From contig NZ_JAJBZT010000008.1 in the NCBI RefSeq assembly GCF_020564625.1, positions 1 to 64,000 on the forward strand: a stretch of DNA of 64,000 nt, written 5' to 3'. Shown one piece after another: positions 26,691-34,838 of this stretch; position 1 is the first letter of the stretch; every line of letters starts with the position of its first letter. This stretch comes from Leeia speluncae. Lineage in GTDB: Bacteria > Pseudomonadota > Gammaproteobacteria > Burkholderiales > Leeiaceae. Under the pieces are notes generated by a model. The model had not been told where the DNA came from, made no database searches, and was given only the letters and a program-made list of their open reading frames with translations. A program made the translations under genes and the position numbers.

Positions 26691-27323
26691 TTAAGAAAGC
26701 AGCATGTTGGTGGTTGCTTGATACGGCTTAGATTGAAAATAATCTTTGGTCGCCGTGTATTCTGGGCGTTTTTCTAGATAGAGCAGTGGGATATCTACTG
26801 GGCTAGGGAAGTTAATACACCCGCGTACCATGAGGCATCTGCGTGTTAGGGTAACTAAGGAGTCTGGGAAGCAAGACCATACAAATGCGGCAATACACTC
26901 TTTGCCGGTAGAAGCTGCTAGTTCTTCCACTACTTGATACAGTCTGCCACCATAGCCTTGACCTCGCAGTGCAGGATCTAGTGCAAATAGTTCTAGTACG
27001 ACGCTGTCGCTAACTGGATATTGAAACCAGTTTCCAAATACTTCCATTACCCGTGGATGCAAATGCGGGGTGTAATCCGGCATTTCTCCTAAACGATCCA
27101 AGGTTGCAGCAATCACGCAGCCATAGATGCGCGCTTCATCCCCTTCTTTGACCAAGACTTTCGTATCTTCTAATCGTGGATTCACATACCACTGAAGCAT
27201 AAACTCTTCGAAGGATTGCCCTAAATCGTTTCCTTCGACAAACTCTTTCCAATAACAGGTAATGCCTACATAAGAAACAATTTGCTTTGCATGTTCTGGC
27301 TTCGCAGGAATGATTTTGTACAT
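26691..27323 (-). CDS. GNAT family N-acetyltransferase
   Basis: A 210-aa acetyl-CoA-dependent acyltransferase. The GNAT acetyl-CoA loop is visible as LDPALRGQGYGGRLYQVVEE (about residues 111-130), preceded by the VVLELFALDP strand. The acceptor is unknown. The gene is single. A TTGATCAA palindrome, the same core as the sites at 10953-11134, lies 42 bp upstream at 27365-27372. Confidence 0.85.
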   Translation of the reverse strand: MYKIIPAKPEHAKQIVSYVGITCYWKEFVEGNDLGQSFEEFMLQWYVNPRLEDTKVLVKEGDEARIYGCVIAATLDRLGEMPDYTPHLHPRVMEVFGNWFQYPVSDSVVLELFALDPALRGQGYGGRLYQVVEELAASTGKECIAAFVWSCFPDSLVTLTRRCLMVRGCINFPSPVDIPLLYLEKRPEYTATKDYFQSKPYQATTNMLLS

Positions 27324-27617
27324 GTTGAATAACCACCAGTGGAAAATTAATTTAATCGGTAAATTTGATCAATTTTACGGTAGGAATTCTGCGGATGAAT
27401 ATAATAAAACCGCACCACTTATTAGCGTTATACGACCTAATGGGAGTGGGTACATGACAAAAAAGCAATGGAGCCGTAGGTGCTTTTAGCGTTATCCCCA
27501 AATTTTAGCGATAGGGTGTAGTTTGCTGTAATTAAGGAAACAAACTCGTCGGCGGACAGGGGCGTTGGGTAGAGAGGTAATTACGGAAATGGGGTGTTAA
27601 AAACACCCCAATAGCGC
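27324..27617. other. intergenic region between divergently positioned genes
   Basis: This 294-bp gap holds a TTGATCAA palindrome (27365-27372), a tiny 11-codon open frame at 27453-27488 with a GGGAG upstream, and a hairpin (27590-27610) near the response-regulator stop. I find no convincing gene or RNA in it. Confidence 0.5.
27590..27610 (-). terminator. short hairpin after the response-regulator gene
   Basis: A 9-bp stem (27590-27598 with 27602-27610) and a 3-nt loop, 8 bp past the minus-strand stop codon. The following T-run is poor, so the termination role is uncertain. Confidence 0.4.
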
Positions 27618-28298
27618 TTAAGTAGATAAACGATAACCAATACCGCGAACGGTACTGATTTGTAAATTGAAGTCTGGTAGTAGACTTAATTTTTGGCGCA
27701 GGTGGCTAATATGAACATCAATGCTTCTATCGTATGGCCCCATTGGTTTTCCAAGCGCAGATTCTGATAAATCAGATTTGGAAACGACATTGCCGTCTGC
27801 AATTAGCAAGGCGCCGAGTAGATTGAATTCCGTTGCGGTGAGTTCGATTGGTTGCTTTTTCCAAGAGGCAATTCGTTTTTCTTGTTCTAAAGATAAATAC
27901 CCTAAAGAAAGATTCGATTCATCATCCGTGCTGGATTTAGAGGAAGATCTTCTCAAGATGGCCTTGATTCGGGCGGATAACTCTCTTGGGTAGCACGGTT
28001 TAGATAGGTAGTCATCTGCGCCCATTTCTAAGCCAACTACTCTATCAATATTATCTCCGCGTGCTGTTAACATAATAACAGGCACTTCGCTTTGTTGGCG
28101 GATGTGGCGTAGTACCGTCATGCCATCCATTGCAGGCATCATGATGTCGAGCACCACTAAATCGATGGATTCCGATTTCAAAGTATCTAGACCTGCTTGG
28201 CCACTATTACGAATACTGATCTGAAAGCCTTCGCCTTCTAAATATTCTCCGAGCATGCCAGATAGCGATACATCATCATCAATTAGCAGAATGTGCAA
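27618..28298 (-). CDS. OmpR-family response regulator (first of two paralogues)
   Basis: A 226-aa regulator: receiver (about residues 1-115; DDD acidic cluster, phospho-acceptor in VVLDIMMPAMDG, Lys in SKPCYP) and a winged-helix DNA-binding domain with RSIDVHISHLRQKL and RGIGYRLS. I place the start at the TTG at 28298: it follows AAGGA at normal spacing and makes the N-terminus (HILLIDDD) match its paralogue at 34142 (MKILLIDDD). It is divergent from the macA gene with a 189-bp shared promoter region, so it probably controls that exporter. No kinase adjoins it. Confidence 0.92.
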   Translation of the reverse strand: MHILLIDDDVSLSGMLGEYLEGEGFQISIRNSGQAGLDTLKSESIDLVVLDIMMPAMDGMTVLRHIRQQSEVPVIMLTARGDNIDRVVGLEMGADDYLSKPCYPRELSARIKAILRRSSSKSSTDDESNLSLGYLSLEQEKRIASWKKQPIELTATEFNLLGALLIADGNVVSKSDLSESALGKPMGPYDRSIDVHISHLRQKLSLLPDFNLQISTVRGIGYRLST

Positions 28299-28392
28299 AA
28301 TTATTCCTTTCAAGCACTGCAGTGTATTTATTTTGCCTGAATAAAGGTTGTTCTTATTGTTAGAGCATCATAAACAAGTGCTTTTACAATTT

Positions 28393-28420
28393 CTTAACAG
28401 AGACTTTAGGTTGGCTTAAC
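28393..28420 (+). promoter_or_regulatory. candidate OmpR-type operator upstream of macA
   Basis: CTTAAC (28393-28398), CTTTAG (28404-28409) and CTTAAC (28415-28420) recur with an 11-bp period, the layout of OmpR-family direct repeats. A TTTTACA just upstream is shared with the promoter region of the EF-hand gene. Confidence 0.5.
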
Positions 28421-28487
28421 CCAAACTTGCCGCTGTCTTTGGCAAACTAGTTCATATATCAATTAAAAGTGAACAGGTTTAGAGACC

Positions 28488-29711
28488 ATGCCAATAAGAC
28501 GCGCAAGTATTATTAAATATTCCATTATTCTACTCGTCATTATACTGGCTGCTTGGTGGGCGAAACGCCAATTTTTTCCGAGTAATGCAGCGCCCGTTTA
28601 TACAACCACTACTGTTCACTATGCCGACCTTGAAGATACCGTGCTTTCTTCTGGTGCAATTGAAGCGCTAGAACAAGTTAGTGTGGGTGCTCAAGTATCA
28701 GGACAGCTAAAAACGTTGAAAGTTTCCTTGGGTGATAAAGTGAAAAAAGGGGAGTTGATCGCTGAGATTGACTCCACCACCCAAGAAAATACCTTAAAAA
28801 CCGCTGAAGCTACGTTAACTAACACCAAAGCGCAGTTGGCCTCTAAAGAAGCAACGTTAGAATCCGCAGAAAAAACTGCGTTACGTCAGCAAACCTTAGC
28901 CAAAGCAGATGCAACGGCAAAGACAGATCTAGAAACAGCAGAAGCCAATCTAAAAATTGCAAAAGCGGATGTTGCCGCAATTAAAGCTTCGATTGAAGAA
29001 GCAAAGGTGAGTGTAGATACCGCAAAAGCGAACCTTGGTTACACCAGAATCGTTGCGCCAATGGATGGCGTGGTGGTTTCGGTAGTCACAAAAGCGGGTC
29101 AAACGGTTAACGCGAATCAAACTACGCCAACCATTATTAAGCTAGCGCGTCTTGAAAAAGTATTAATCAAAGCAGAGATTTCAGAAGCCGATGTGATTCG
29201 CGTGAAAGCTGGTCAGAAAGTCTATTTCACTATTCTTGGTTTACCAGATCGTAAATTCTATACAACGATTAAGAGTGTTCAACCTGGCCCAACGAGCCTA
29301 GATAGTGACGATAGTAGTAGTTCAAGTTCGTCTTCCTCATCAAGTTCTAGCTCAAGCTCGTCTAGTTCTAGCGCTATTTACTATAACGCTGTGTTAGAAG
29401 TGCCGAACACAGAAGGCTTGTTCAGAATTGATATGACTACCCAAGTGAATGTGGTGTTAGCAGAGGCAAAGCACACGCTCACCATCCCAGCTTCTGCATT
29501 ACAAAACAAGTTACCTGATGGCCGTTACGCGGTAGAAGTCTTGCAAGCAAATCAGCAAGTGGTTGAAAAGATTATTCGTACCGGCTTAAACAATCGCGTC
29601 AATGTACAAGTGCTTGATGGTCTGAAAGACGGCGACAAAGTTGTGTTGGGCGACTCGACAGGTGCGGGTAAATCTGAGGGATCGCGTCGTGGCCCTCCAA
29701 TGGGGTTGTAA
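28488..29711 (+). CDS. macA: MacA-like periplasmic adaptor with poly-serine insert
   Basis: A 407-aa membrane-fusion protein that would bridge an inner-membrane MacB and an outer-membrane TolC-type channel. It has an N-terminal signal anchor (about residues 9-25), a lipoyl half-motif, a long alpha-hairpin coiled coil (about 100-185), the second lipoyl half (YTRIVAPMDGVVVSV), and beta-barrel and membrane-proximal domains. Residues 276-295 are an uninterrupted run of 20 serines after a DSDD, inserted in the beta-barrel region. The codons are mixed (AGT, TCA, TCG, TCT, TCC, AGC). It is followed after 3 bp by macB. Confidence 0.92.
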   Translation: MPIRRASIIKYSIILLVIILAAWWAKRQFFPSNAAPVYTTTTVHYADLEDTVLSSGAIEALEQVSVGAQVSGQLKTLKVSLGDKVKKGELIAEIDSTTQENTLKTAEATLTNTKAQLASKEATLESAEKTALRQQTLAKADATAKTDLETAEANLKIAKADVAAIKASIEEAKVSVDTAKANLGYTRIVAPMDGVVVSVVTKAGQTVNANQTTPTIIKLARLEKVLIKAEISEADVIRVKAGQKVYFTILGLPDRKFYTTIKSVQPGPTSLDSDDSSSSSSSSSSSSSSSSSSSSAIYYNAVLEVPNTEGLFRIDMTTQVNVVLAEAKHTLTIPASALQNKLPDGRYAVEVLQANQQVVEKIIRTGLNNRVNVQVLDGLKDGDKVVLGDSTGAGKSEGSRRGPPMGL

Positions 29712-29714
29712 GCC

Positions 29715-31661
29715 ATGACTCAGCCTTTAATTGAACTCAAAAATGTCACCCGCCGTTATCAGGCGGGGGACGAAGAAATTGCGGTGCTGAAATCGGTAAA
29801 CCTTTCGATTCAAGCTGGCGAAATGGTAGCGATTGTTGGTGCCTCTGGTTCTGGTAAGTCTACCTTAATGAATATTATTGGTTGCTTGGATCAAGCCACC
29901 GAAGGTGAATACCGTATCAATGGCCGTGACACCCGGGAAATGCAGCCAGATGATTTGGCCGCATTACGTCGTGAGCACTTTGGTTTTATTTTTCAGCGTT
30001 ATCACTTGCTTGGCGATTTAGATGCAGTAGGTAACGTTGAAATTCCAGCGATTTATGCAGGAATTGCGAAAGGTGATCGTGCGACTAGAGCAAAGGCGCT
30101 ATTAGAACGCTTGGGCTTGGGAAATCGTCAAGGAAATCGGCCTGGGCAACTATCTGGCGGCCAGCAGCAACGGGTGAGTATTGCGCGTGCCTTGATGAAT
30201 GGCGGCGATGTGATCTTGGCCGATGAGCCAACTGGCGCGCTAGATTCGCAAAGCGGTAAAGAAGTGATGGAAATTTTAAAGACCCTGCACCAGCAAGGCC
30301 ATACCATCATTTTAGTGACTCATGATATGTCGGTTGCGAGCCATGCTGATCGTCGTATTGAGATTCAAGATGGCTGCATTATTAATGATACCCAAGCGAC
30401 AAATACAATTGCGGCAAAGTCTGATAAGCAGGAGAGCATCAAAGCCGCGAAATGGTCTGCTTGGTTAGATAGATTCCGTGAAGCGATGCATATGTCTGTT
30501 AAAGCGATGTTAGCACATCGTCTACGGACATTTTTAACCATGCTTGGCATTATTATTGGGATTGCGTCTGTCGTATCTGTTGTCGCGCTTGGTGAAGGCT
30601 CTCGCCAACGCATTCTTAAACAGATTAGCTCGATGGGAACTAACACCATTGATGTGTTCCCTGGTTCAGATTTTGGTGACGAGCGTTCGGGCAAGGTACA
30701 AACCCTAGTACCTGCAGATGCTGAAGCGTTAGCTGAACAACCATTTGTCGATAGCGTCACCCCTTCCGTTTCTACGAGTGCATCGACTCGGTATCGCGAT
30801 ATTTCTGTTTCTACCACTATTAACGGGGTTGGTAATGGTTACTTCCGCGTACGTGGATTGAATTTTGCCCAAGGTAATAGTTTTGATAAGACCGATGAAG
30901 CGGATTTAGCACAATCAGCAGTGATTGATGACAACACCTATAAAAAGCTCTTTGGCGGCCAAGGCAATGTAATTGGACAAACCATTTTAGTTGGCAGTGT
31001 GCCTGCCAGAATTATTGGCGTAACCGAAAAGAAAGACAGTGGGTTTGGTAACAATAGCTCACTCAATATCTGGTTGCCTTACACCACCGTGATGGGGCGG
31101 ATGACTGGTGGTAACTATCTAAAAAGCTTAACCGTTCGAGTGAAAGACTCTGTCTCTACGTCTGCCGCGGAAGATGGCATCGTGAAGTTAATGACACTTC
31201 GTCATGGTCGCAAAGACTTCTTCATTTTTAACACAGACACGATTCGCCAAACCATTGAGCAAACCACACAAACCATGACATTGCTGGTCTCGATGATTGC
31301 GGTGATTTCACTGGTTGTCGGTGGGATTGGTGTGATGAACATCATGCTGGTTTCTGTGACGGAACGAACCAAAGAAATTGGCGTGCGGATGGCGATTGGT
31401 GCAAGACAAAGCGACATCATGCAGCAGTTTTTAATTGAAGCTGTGTTGGTGTGCTTAATTGGAGGGTGTTTAGGGGTCGGTGCCGCACTAGGAATTGGAT
31501 TTATCTTCGATCAATTCTCTAGCAGTTTCACGATGGTCTATTCGACTACTTCGATGGTTTCTGCTTTTGCGTGCTCCACATTAATTGGGGTGGTGTTTGG
31601 GTATCTACCGGCAAAAAATGCCGCGAAGCTAAATCCAGTTGATGCACTCTCAAGAGATTAA
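29715..31661 (+). CDS. macB: MacB-like ABC exporter (ATPase-permease fusion)
   Basis: A 648-aa inner-membrane protein. The N-terminal ATPase (about residues 1-225) has Walker [10 protein letters not shown], the signature [15 protein letters not shown], Walker [14 protein letters not shown] and the H-loop LVTHD. The first transmembrane helix (about 270-295) is followed by a periplasmic domain and an FtsX-type bundle of three helices (about 520-645). MacAB-TolC systems export macrolides, peptides or lipids from the periplasm. The cargo here is not evident. Confidence 0.95.
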   Translation: MTQPLIELKNVTRRYQAGDEEIAVLKSVNLSIQAGEMVAIVGASGSGKSTLMNIIGCLDQATEGEYRINGRDTREMQPDDLAALRREHFGFIFQRYHLLGDLDAVGNVEIPAIYAGIAKGDRATRAKALLERLGLGNRQGNRPGQLSGGQQQRVSIARALMNGGDVILADEPTGALDSQSGKEVMEILKTLHQQGHTIILVTHDMSVASHADRRIEIQDGCIINDTQATNTIAAKSDKQESIKAAKWSAWLDRFREAMHMSVKAMLAHRLRTFLTMLGIIIGIASVVSVVALGEGSRQRILKQISSMGTNTIDVFPGSDFGDERSGKVQTLVPADAEALAEQPFVDSVTPSVSTSASTRYRDISVSTTINGVGNGYFRVRGLNFAQGNSFDKTDEADLAQSAVIDDNTYKKLFGGQGNVIGQTILVGSVPARIIGVTEKKDSGFGNNSSLNIWLPYTTVMGRMTGGNYLKSLTVRVKDSVSTSAAEDGIVKLMTLRHGRKDFFIFNTDTIRQTIEQTTQTMTLLVSMIAVISLVVGGIGVMNIMLVSVTERTKEIGVRMAIGARQSDIMQQFLIEAVLVCLIGGCLGVGAALGIGFIFDQFSSSFTMVYSTTSMVSAFACSTLIGVVFGYLPAKNAAKLNPVDALSRD

Positions 31662-31663
31662 AA

Positions 31664-33049
31664 ATGAAAATTAAATTAAAACAATTAGTTGCATCGCTTA
31701 TTTTAGGTGGTTTGTTAAGTGGGTGTGCGTTGCCTAATCTACCAACCGGTACAAACCAAAGCGTGGAAACACCGAAACAATGGACTGCTACCACTGATAC
31801 TCAATCGGTAAAACAAACCGAAGACTGGTGGTTGCAATATCAAGATAGCCAGTTAAACCAACTGATGTCCGATATGTTGGCTGCCAATACAGACTTGAAG
31901 AAGGCTGGTTATACCTTACGCACTGCTTGGTTAACTGCTGGGCTAAAAGCTGAAGATGAAACACCAACAGTGAGTGCTAGTTTGAATAGCCAAGCTAGCA
32001 GAGATTTAAAAACCGATGAAATTTCTCATTCACATGATGCGAGTTTGAATGTGAGTTACAGCCTTGATCTGTGGAATAAGCTTAAACACACTACCAGTGC
32101 TGCAGAGTGGGAGGCCAAAGCCACTGCTGAAGACTTGCAAGAAACGGCATTAAGCTTAACGAATACAACTGCCAAACTCTATTGGCAGATTGGATACCTG
32201 AACGATTTAATCGCTTCACAACAAGGGCTAATCAGCCGAAATGAAAAACTGCTGTCTATTAGCCAAGCAAAATACCGCGCTGGTGCTGTGACACAAGTCG
32301 ATGTGGCAGATGTAGAAAGCAGCTTGGCGACGGCCAATAGCACGCTACTGTCTTTAAAACAGCAGCAAAGAACAGCCGCAAATTCTTTGTCTTTACTACT
32401 AGGTAAAGCGCCAACGGATAGTAATCAATCTTACGCATGGCATTTACCCGCTTTACAAGTAAAGACGATTCCAGCCGGCGTACCTGCCGATGTTCTACAA
32501 AATCGTCCTGATATTTTGGCATCTAGTCATCGTTTAGAAGCGTCTTTAGAAACGGTGAAGGCTTCTCGTGCCTCTTTTTTACCTGAAATTACCTTAACCG
32601 GCAGTGTAGGTTCATCTAGCACTCAGCTAAAGCAAGTGTTGAATAATCCGGTTGGCACGCTAGGGGTAGGGGTAACGTTACCATTTTTGCAGTGGGGCGA
32701 ATTGAAAAAGAACTATGCGATTAGTGAAACCAGCTATTTAAGTGTGATTAATGATTATCGGGCAGTCATTCTCAATGCCTTTATGGAAGTAGATAACGCA
32801 TTAACCGCCAGAACTCGTTATTTGGCTGATCAAACCAACTTGCAAAAGAACCTTACGGCTTCTGAGACTGCTAGCCGTATTAACCAAAACCGATACCAAG
32901 CCGGACAAATTGAAATGTCTACATGGTTGTCATCTGTTAATTCTTACCAAACCGCAAAAGATAATTGGTTGGAAAACCAATATGAACAGCTATCTGCAGA
33001 GGCAGATCTTTGGTTGGCATTGGGCGGCAAAGTAACGGTGCGGCAATAA
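31664..33049 (+). CDS. outer-membrane efflux lipoprotein, NodT/TolC family
   Basis: A 461-aa outer-membrane channel protein. A lipoprotein signal peptide ends in the lipobox LLSGC, and two outer-membrane efflux repeats follow. Diagnostic segments are DWWLQYQDSQLNQL, QAKYRAGAVTQVDVADVESS and VPADVLQNRPDILAS. It begins 2 bp after the macB stop, so all three exporter parts are one operon. A terminator begins inside the last codons. Confidence 0.93.
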   Translation: MKIKLKQLVASLILGGLLSGCALPNLPTGTNQSVETPKQWTATTDTQSVKQTEDWWLQYQDSQLNQLMSDMLAANTDLKKAGYTLRTAWLTAGLKAEDETPTVSASLNSQASRDLKTDEISHSHDASLNVSYSLDLWNKLKHTTSAAEWEAKATAEDLQETALSLTNTTAKLYWQIGYLNDLIASQQGLISRNEKLLSISQAKYRAGAVTQVDVADVESSLATANSTLLSLKQQQRTAANSLSLLLGKAPTDSNQSYAWHLPALQVKTIPAGVPADVLQNRPDILASSHRLEASLETVKASRASFLPEITLTGSVGSSSTQLKQVLNNPVGTLGVGVTLPFLQWGELKKNYAISETSYLSVINDYRAVILNAFMEVDNALTARTRYLADQTNLQKNLTASETASRINQNRYQAGQIEMSTWLSSVNSYQTAKDNWLENQYEQLSAEADLWLALGGKVTVRQ

Positions 33050-33061
33050 TTGCCGTTTTTT
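33041..33061 (+). terminator. terminator overlapping the exporter operon's stop codon
   Basis: CGGCA (33041-33045) and TGCCG (33051-33055) flank a loop that contains most of the TAA stop (33047-33049), and six T's follow. It is compact but complete. Confidence 0.7.
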
Positions 33062-33338
33062 AGAATGGCTATATAAAACAAATATTTACATCATATATTT
33101 AAAGTTATTTATCGTTTTTTATTCGTCATAAGTTAGTCCGTTTCGCTTTTGATGCGTTTTTACAGAAATTGCTTAACACCCATTAACAAGCTTTTACCCA
33201 AAACCCCCTCTTTGCAGTGGGGTTATGGTCGATAACTTGCTTAGAAAGAGGCAGAGCAAGTCTCTTGCTTAATTCACGTTTGATTATCAGCAAACGTACA
33301 GGGTGGTAAGAAATAAGTAGTTCTGAAAGGAGTTAGTC
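33062..33338. other. intergenic region with candidate OmpR-type sites
   Basis: TTAAC occurs at 33173-33177 and 33183-33187, 10 bp apart, preceded by TTTTTACAG and followed by TTTTACC. The set resembles the repeats at 28393-28420 and may be the operator of the EF-hand gene. A GAAAGGAG ribosome-binding site lies before the ATG at 33339. Nothing else is recognised. Confidence 0.45.
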
Positions 33339-34043
33339 ATGGTTAGTAGTATCAGTAATAGCTGGTCCTCCTCTCAATTGATCAGTAATGTGTTCTCTAA
33401 TCTAGATACCGCAAACAAAGGGTATCTGGAGAAATCTGATCTGGAGACCGCGTTTAGCAATATTTTATCTAACTCTAGTAGCACTAGTTCATCTGATACA
33501 TCGAGTATTGATGACCTATTTAGCCAACTAGATAGCGATAGCGACGGCAAGGTAACTGAGTCTGAATTAAGCTCGGGCTTAGATAGTTTGTCTTCTGCGT
33601 TAGATAGTTCATTCAATTCAATGCGTATGCAAGCAGGTGGTATGCCTCCACCACCGCCGCCAAGTGGTTCACAAGGTAGCGAGGAAGAGGATCAAGGGTT
33701 TACCCAAGATGAACTGACCGCGATGGCATCGGATAGCAATACCGATAGCAAAATGGCTTCTACGTTTAGCAACATTGCTAGCAACTTCAGTGCAGCGGAT
33801 ACCAACGGCGATGGCCGTGTAACCCGTGATGAAGCCATGGCGTATGAGCAGCAAAATCAATCTAGTACTTCCAGCACCAGCGCAACTAGTTCGACAGATA
33901 GCACGAGTTCTACTTCAAGCACCACATCTAGCCAACAAGCCATGATGCGTCAATTGATGGAATTAATGCGTACTTACGGAACTAGTTCAGCTGAAACAGC
34001 AAGCAGCTCAACCGCTAGTTCGCTGATCTCTGCATTGGCCTGA
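33339..34043 (+). CDS. EF-hand calcium-binding protein, Ser/Thr-rich
   Basis: A 234-aa acidic, serine-rich protein without a Sec signal peptide. Three EF-hand loops are visible. One is degenerate at residues 23-34, and two are canonical at 65-76 (D65, D67, D69, G70, E76) and 154-165 (D154, N156, D158, G159, E165). A run of six prolines (103-108) and Ser/Thr-rich spacers separate them. The canonical loops should bind Ca2+. It sits between the MacAB-type exporter and a two-component system. It could be a calcium buffer, a sensor or an export substrate; none of these is shown by sequence. Confidence 0.85.
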   Translation: MVSSISNSWSSSQLISNVFSNLDTANKGYLEKSDLETAFSNILSNSSSTSSSDTSSIDDLFSQLDSDSDGKVTESELSSGLDSLSSALDSSFNSMRMQAGGMPPPPPPSGSQGSEEEDQGFTQDELTAMASDSNTDSKMASTFSNIASNFSAADTNGDGRVTRDEAMAYEQQNQSSTSSTSATSSTDSTSSTSSTTSSQQAMMRQLMELMRTYGTSSAETASSSTASSLISALA

Positions 34044-34141
34044 TAAGCAATTGTAGAGTCGTACTAAGGAGGCGGCCATCTGGCTGCCTCTCCTAAAGCA
34101 CGCCCTGTATTGAATAACTGATAATTTAAAAGTGCAAAACG

Positions 34142-34825
34142 ATGAAAATTCTATTAATTGATGATGATGTAAGACTAGTTGAAATGCTACAAGAGTACTT
34201 GGAGCAAGAAGGTTTCCAAGTAGATAGCGCAAACAATGGCGAAGAAGGCTTAGGCAAGTTCCAAGCTTTTCAACCGGATATGGTGGTATTAGATGTGATG
34301 ATGCCTGTGCTAAATGGGATTGAGACGCTACGTAAACTCAGAACCTTTAGCCAGACGCCCGTTATCATGCTAACGGCCAAAGATGAGCCACTAGATCGTG
34401 TCATTGGTCTAGAACTTGGTGCAGATGATTATGTGCCAAAACCATGCATGCCGCGTGAGTTAGTTGCCCGTGTTCGCGCTATTGCTCGTCGTGTGAAAAC
34501 AGGTAACACGCCAGATGAAGTGGATGTGATTGAGGTTGGGCCGCTAGCAGTGTGGCCAGGCAAGCGACAAGTGACTTGGAATGAGCAAGACGTTCAGCTA
34601 ACCAGTACCGAATTTAACATTTTAGAAGTGCTTGCCAAGCATGCTGGTCACCCAGTGTCTAAAGAAGTGTTATCTGAAAATGGCTTAGGACGCCCATTAG
34701 CCCGTTATGACCGCAGTATTGATGTACACTTGAGCAGCATCCGCCAAAAGCTAGGTGTGCTGCCAGACGGCCGTTCATGCATTCAGACTGTATTCCGTCT
34801 TGGTTACCAATTAATTAAAGTTTAA
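34142..34825 (+). CDS. OmpR-family response regulator, CpxR-like (second paralogue)
   Basis: A 227-aa regulator with a receiver (DDDVR acidic pocket, phospho-acceptor in VVLDVMMPVLNG, Lys in PKPCMP) and a C-terminal winged helix (STEFNILEVLAKHAG, RYDRSIDVHLSSIRQKLG). It is closely related to the regulator at 27618-28298; both share the rare PxxYDRSIDVH run and the KPC motif. The kinase at 34839 follows after 13 bp and is the evident partner. Confidence 0.94.
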   Translation: MKILLIDDDVRLVEMLQEYLEQEGFQVDSANNGEEGLGKFQAFQPDMVVLDVMMPVLNGIETLRKLRTFSQTPVIMLTAKDEPLDRVIGLELGADDYVPKPCMPRELVARVRAIARRVKTGNTPDEVDVIEVGPLAVWPGKRQVTWNEQDVQLTSTEFNILEVLAKHAGHPVSKEVLSENGLGRPLARYDRSIDVHLSSIRQKLGVLPDGRSCIQTVFRLGYQLIKV

Positions 34826-34838
34826 AAGAATCTATATC

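Noticed and set aside
27453-27488. 11-codon open frame with GGGAG upstream (possible leader peptide)
   Set aside because: It has no run of regulatory codons, no linked attenuator and no downstream gene on the same strand; it is too short to support.
34066-34096. Imperfect G/C-rich dyad after the EF-hand gene as a terminator
   Set aside because: The stem has mismatches and no T-run follows, so I could not support termination there.
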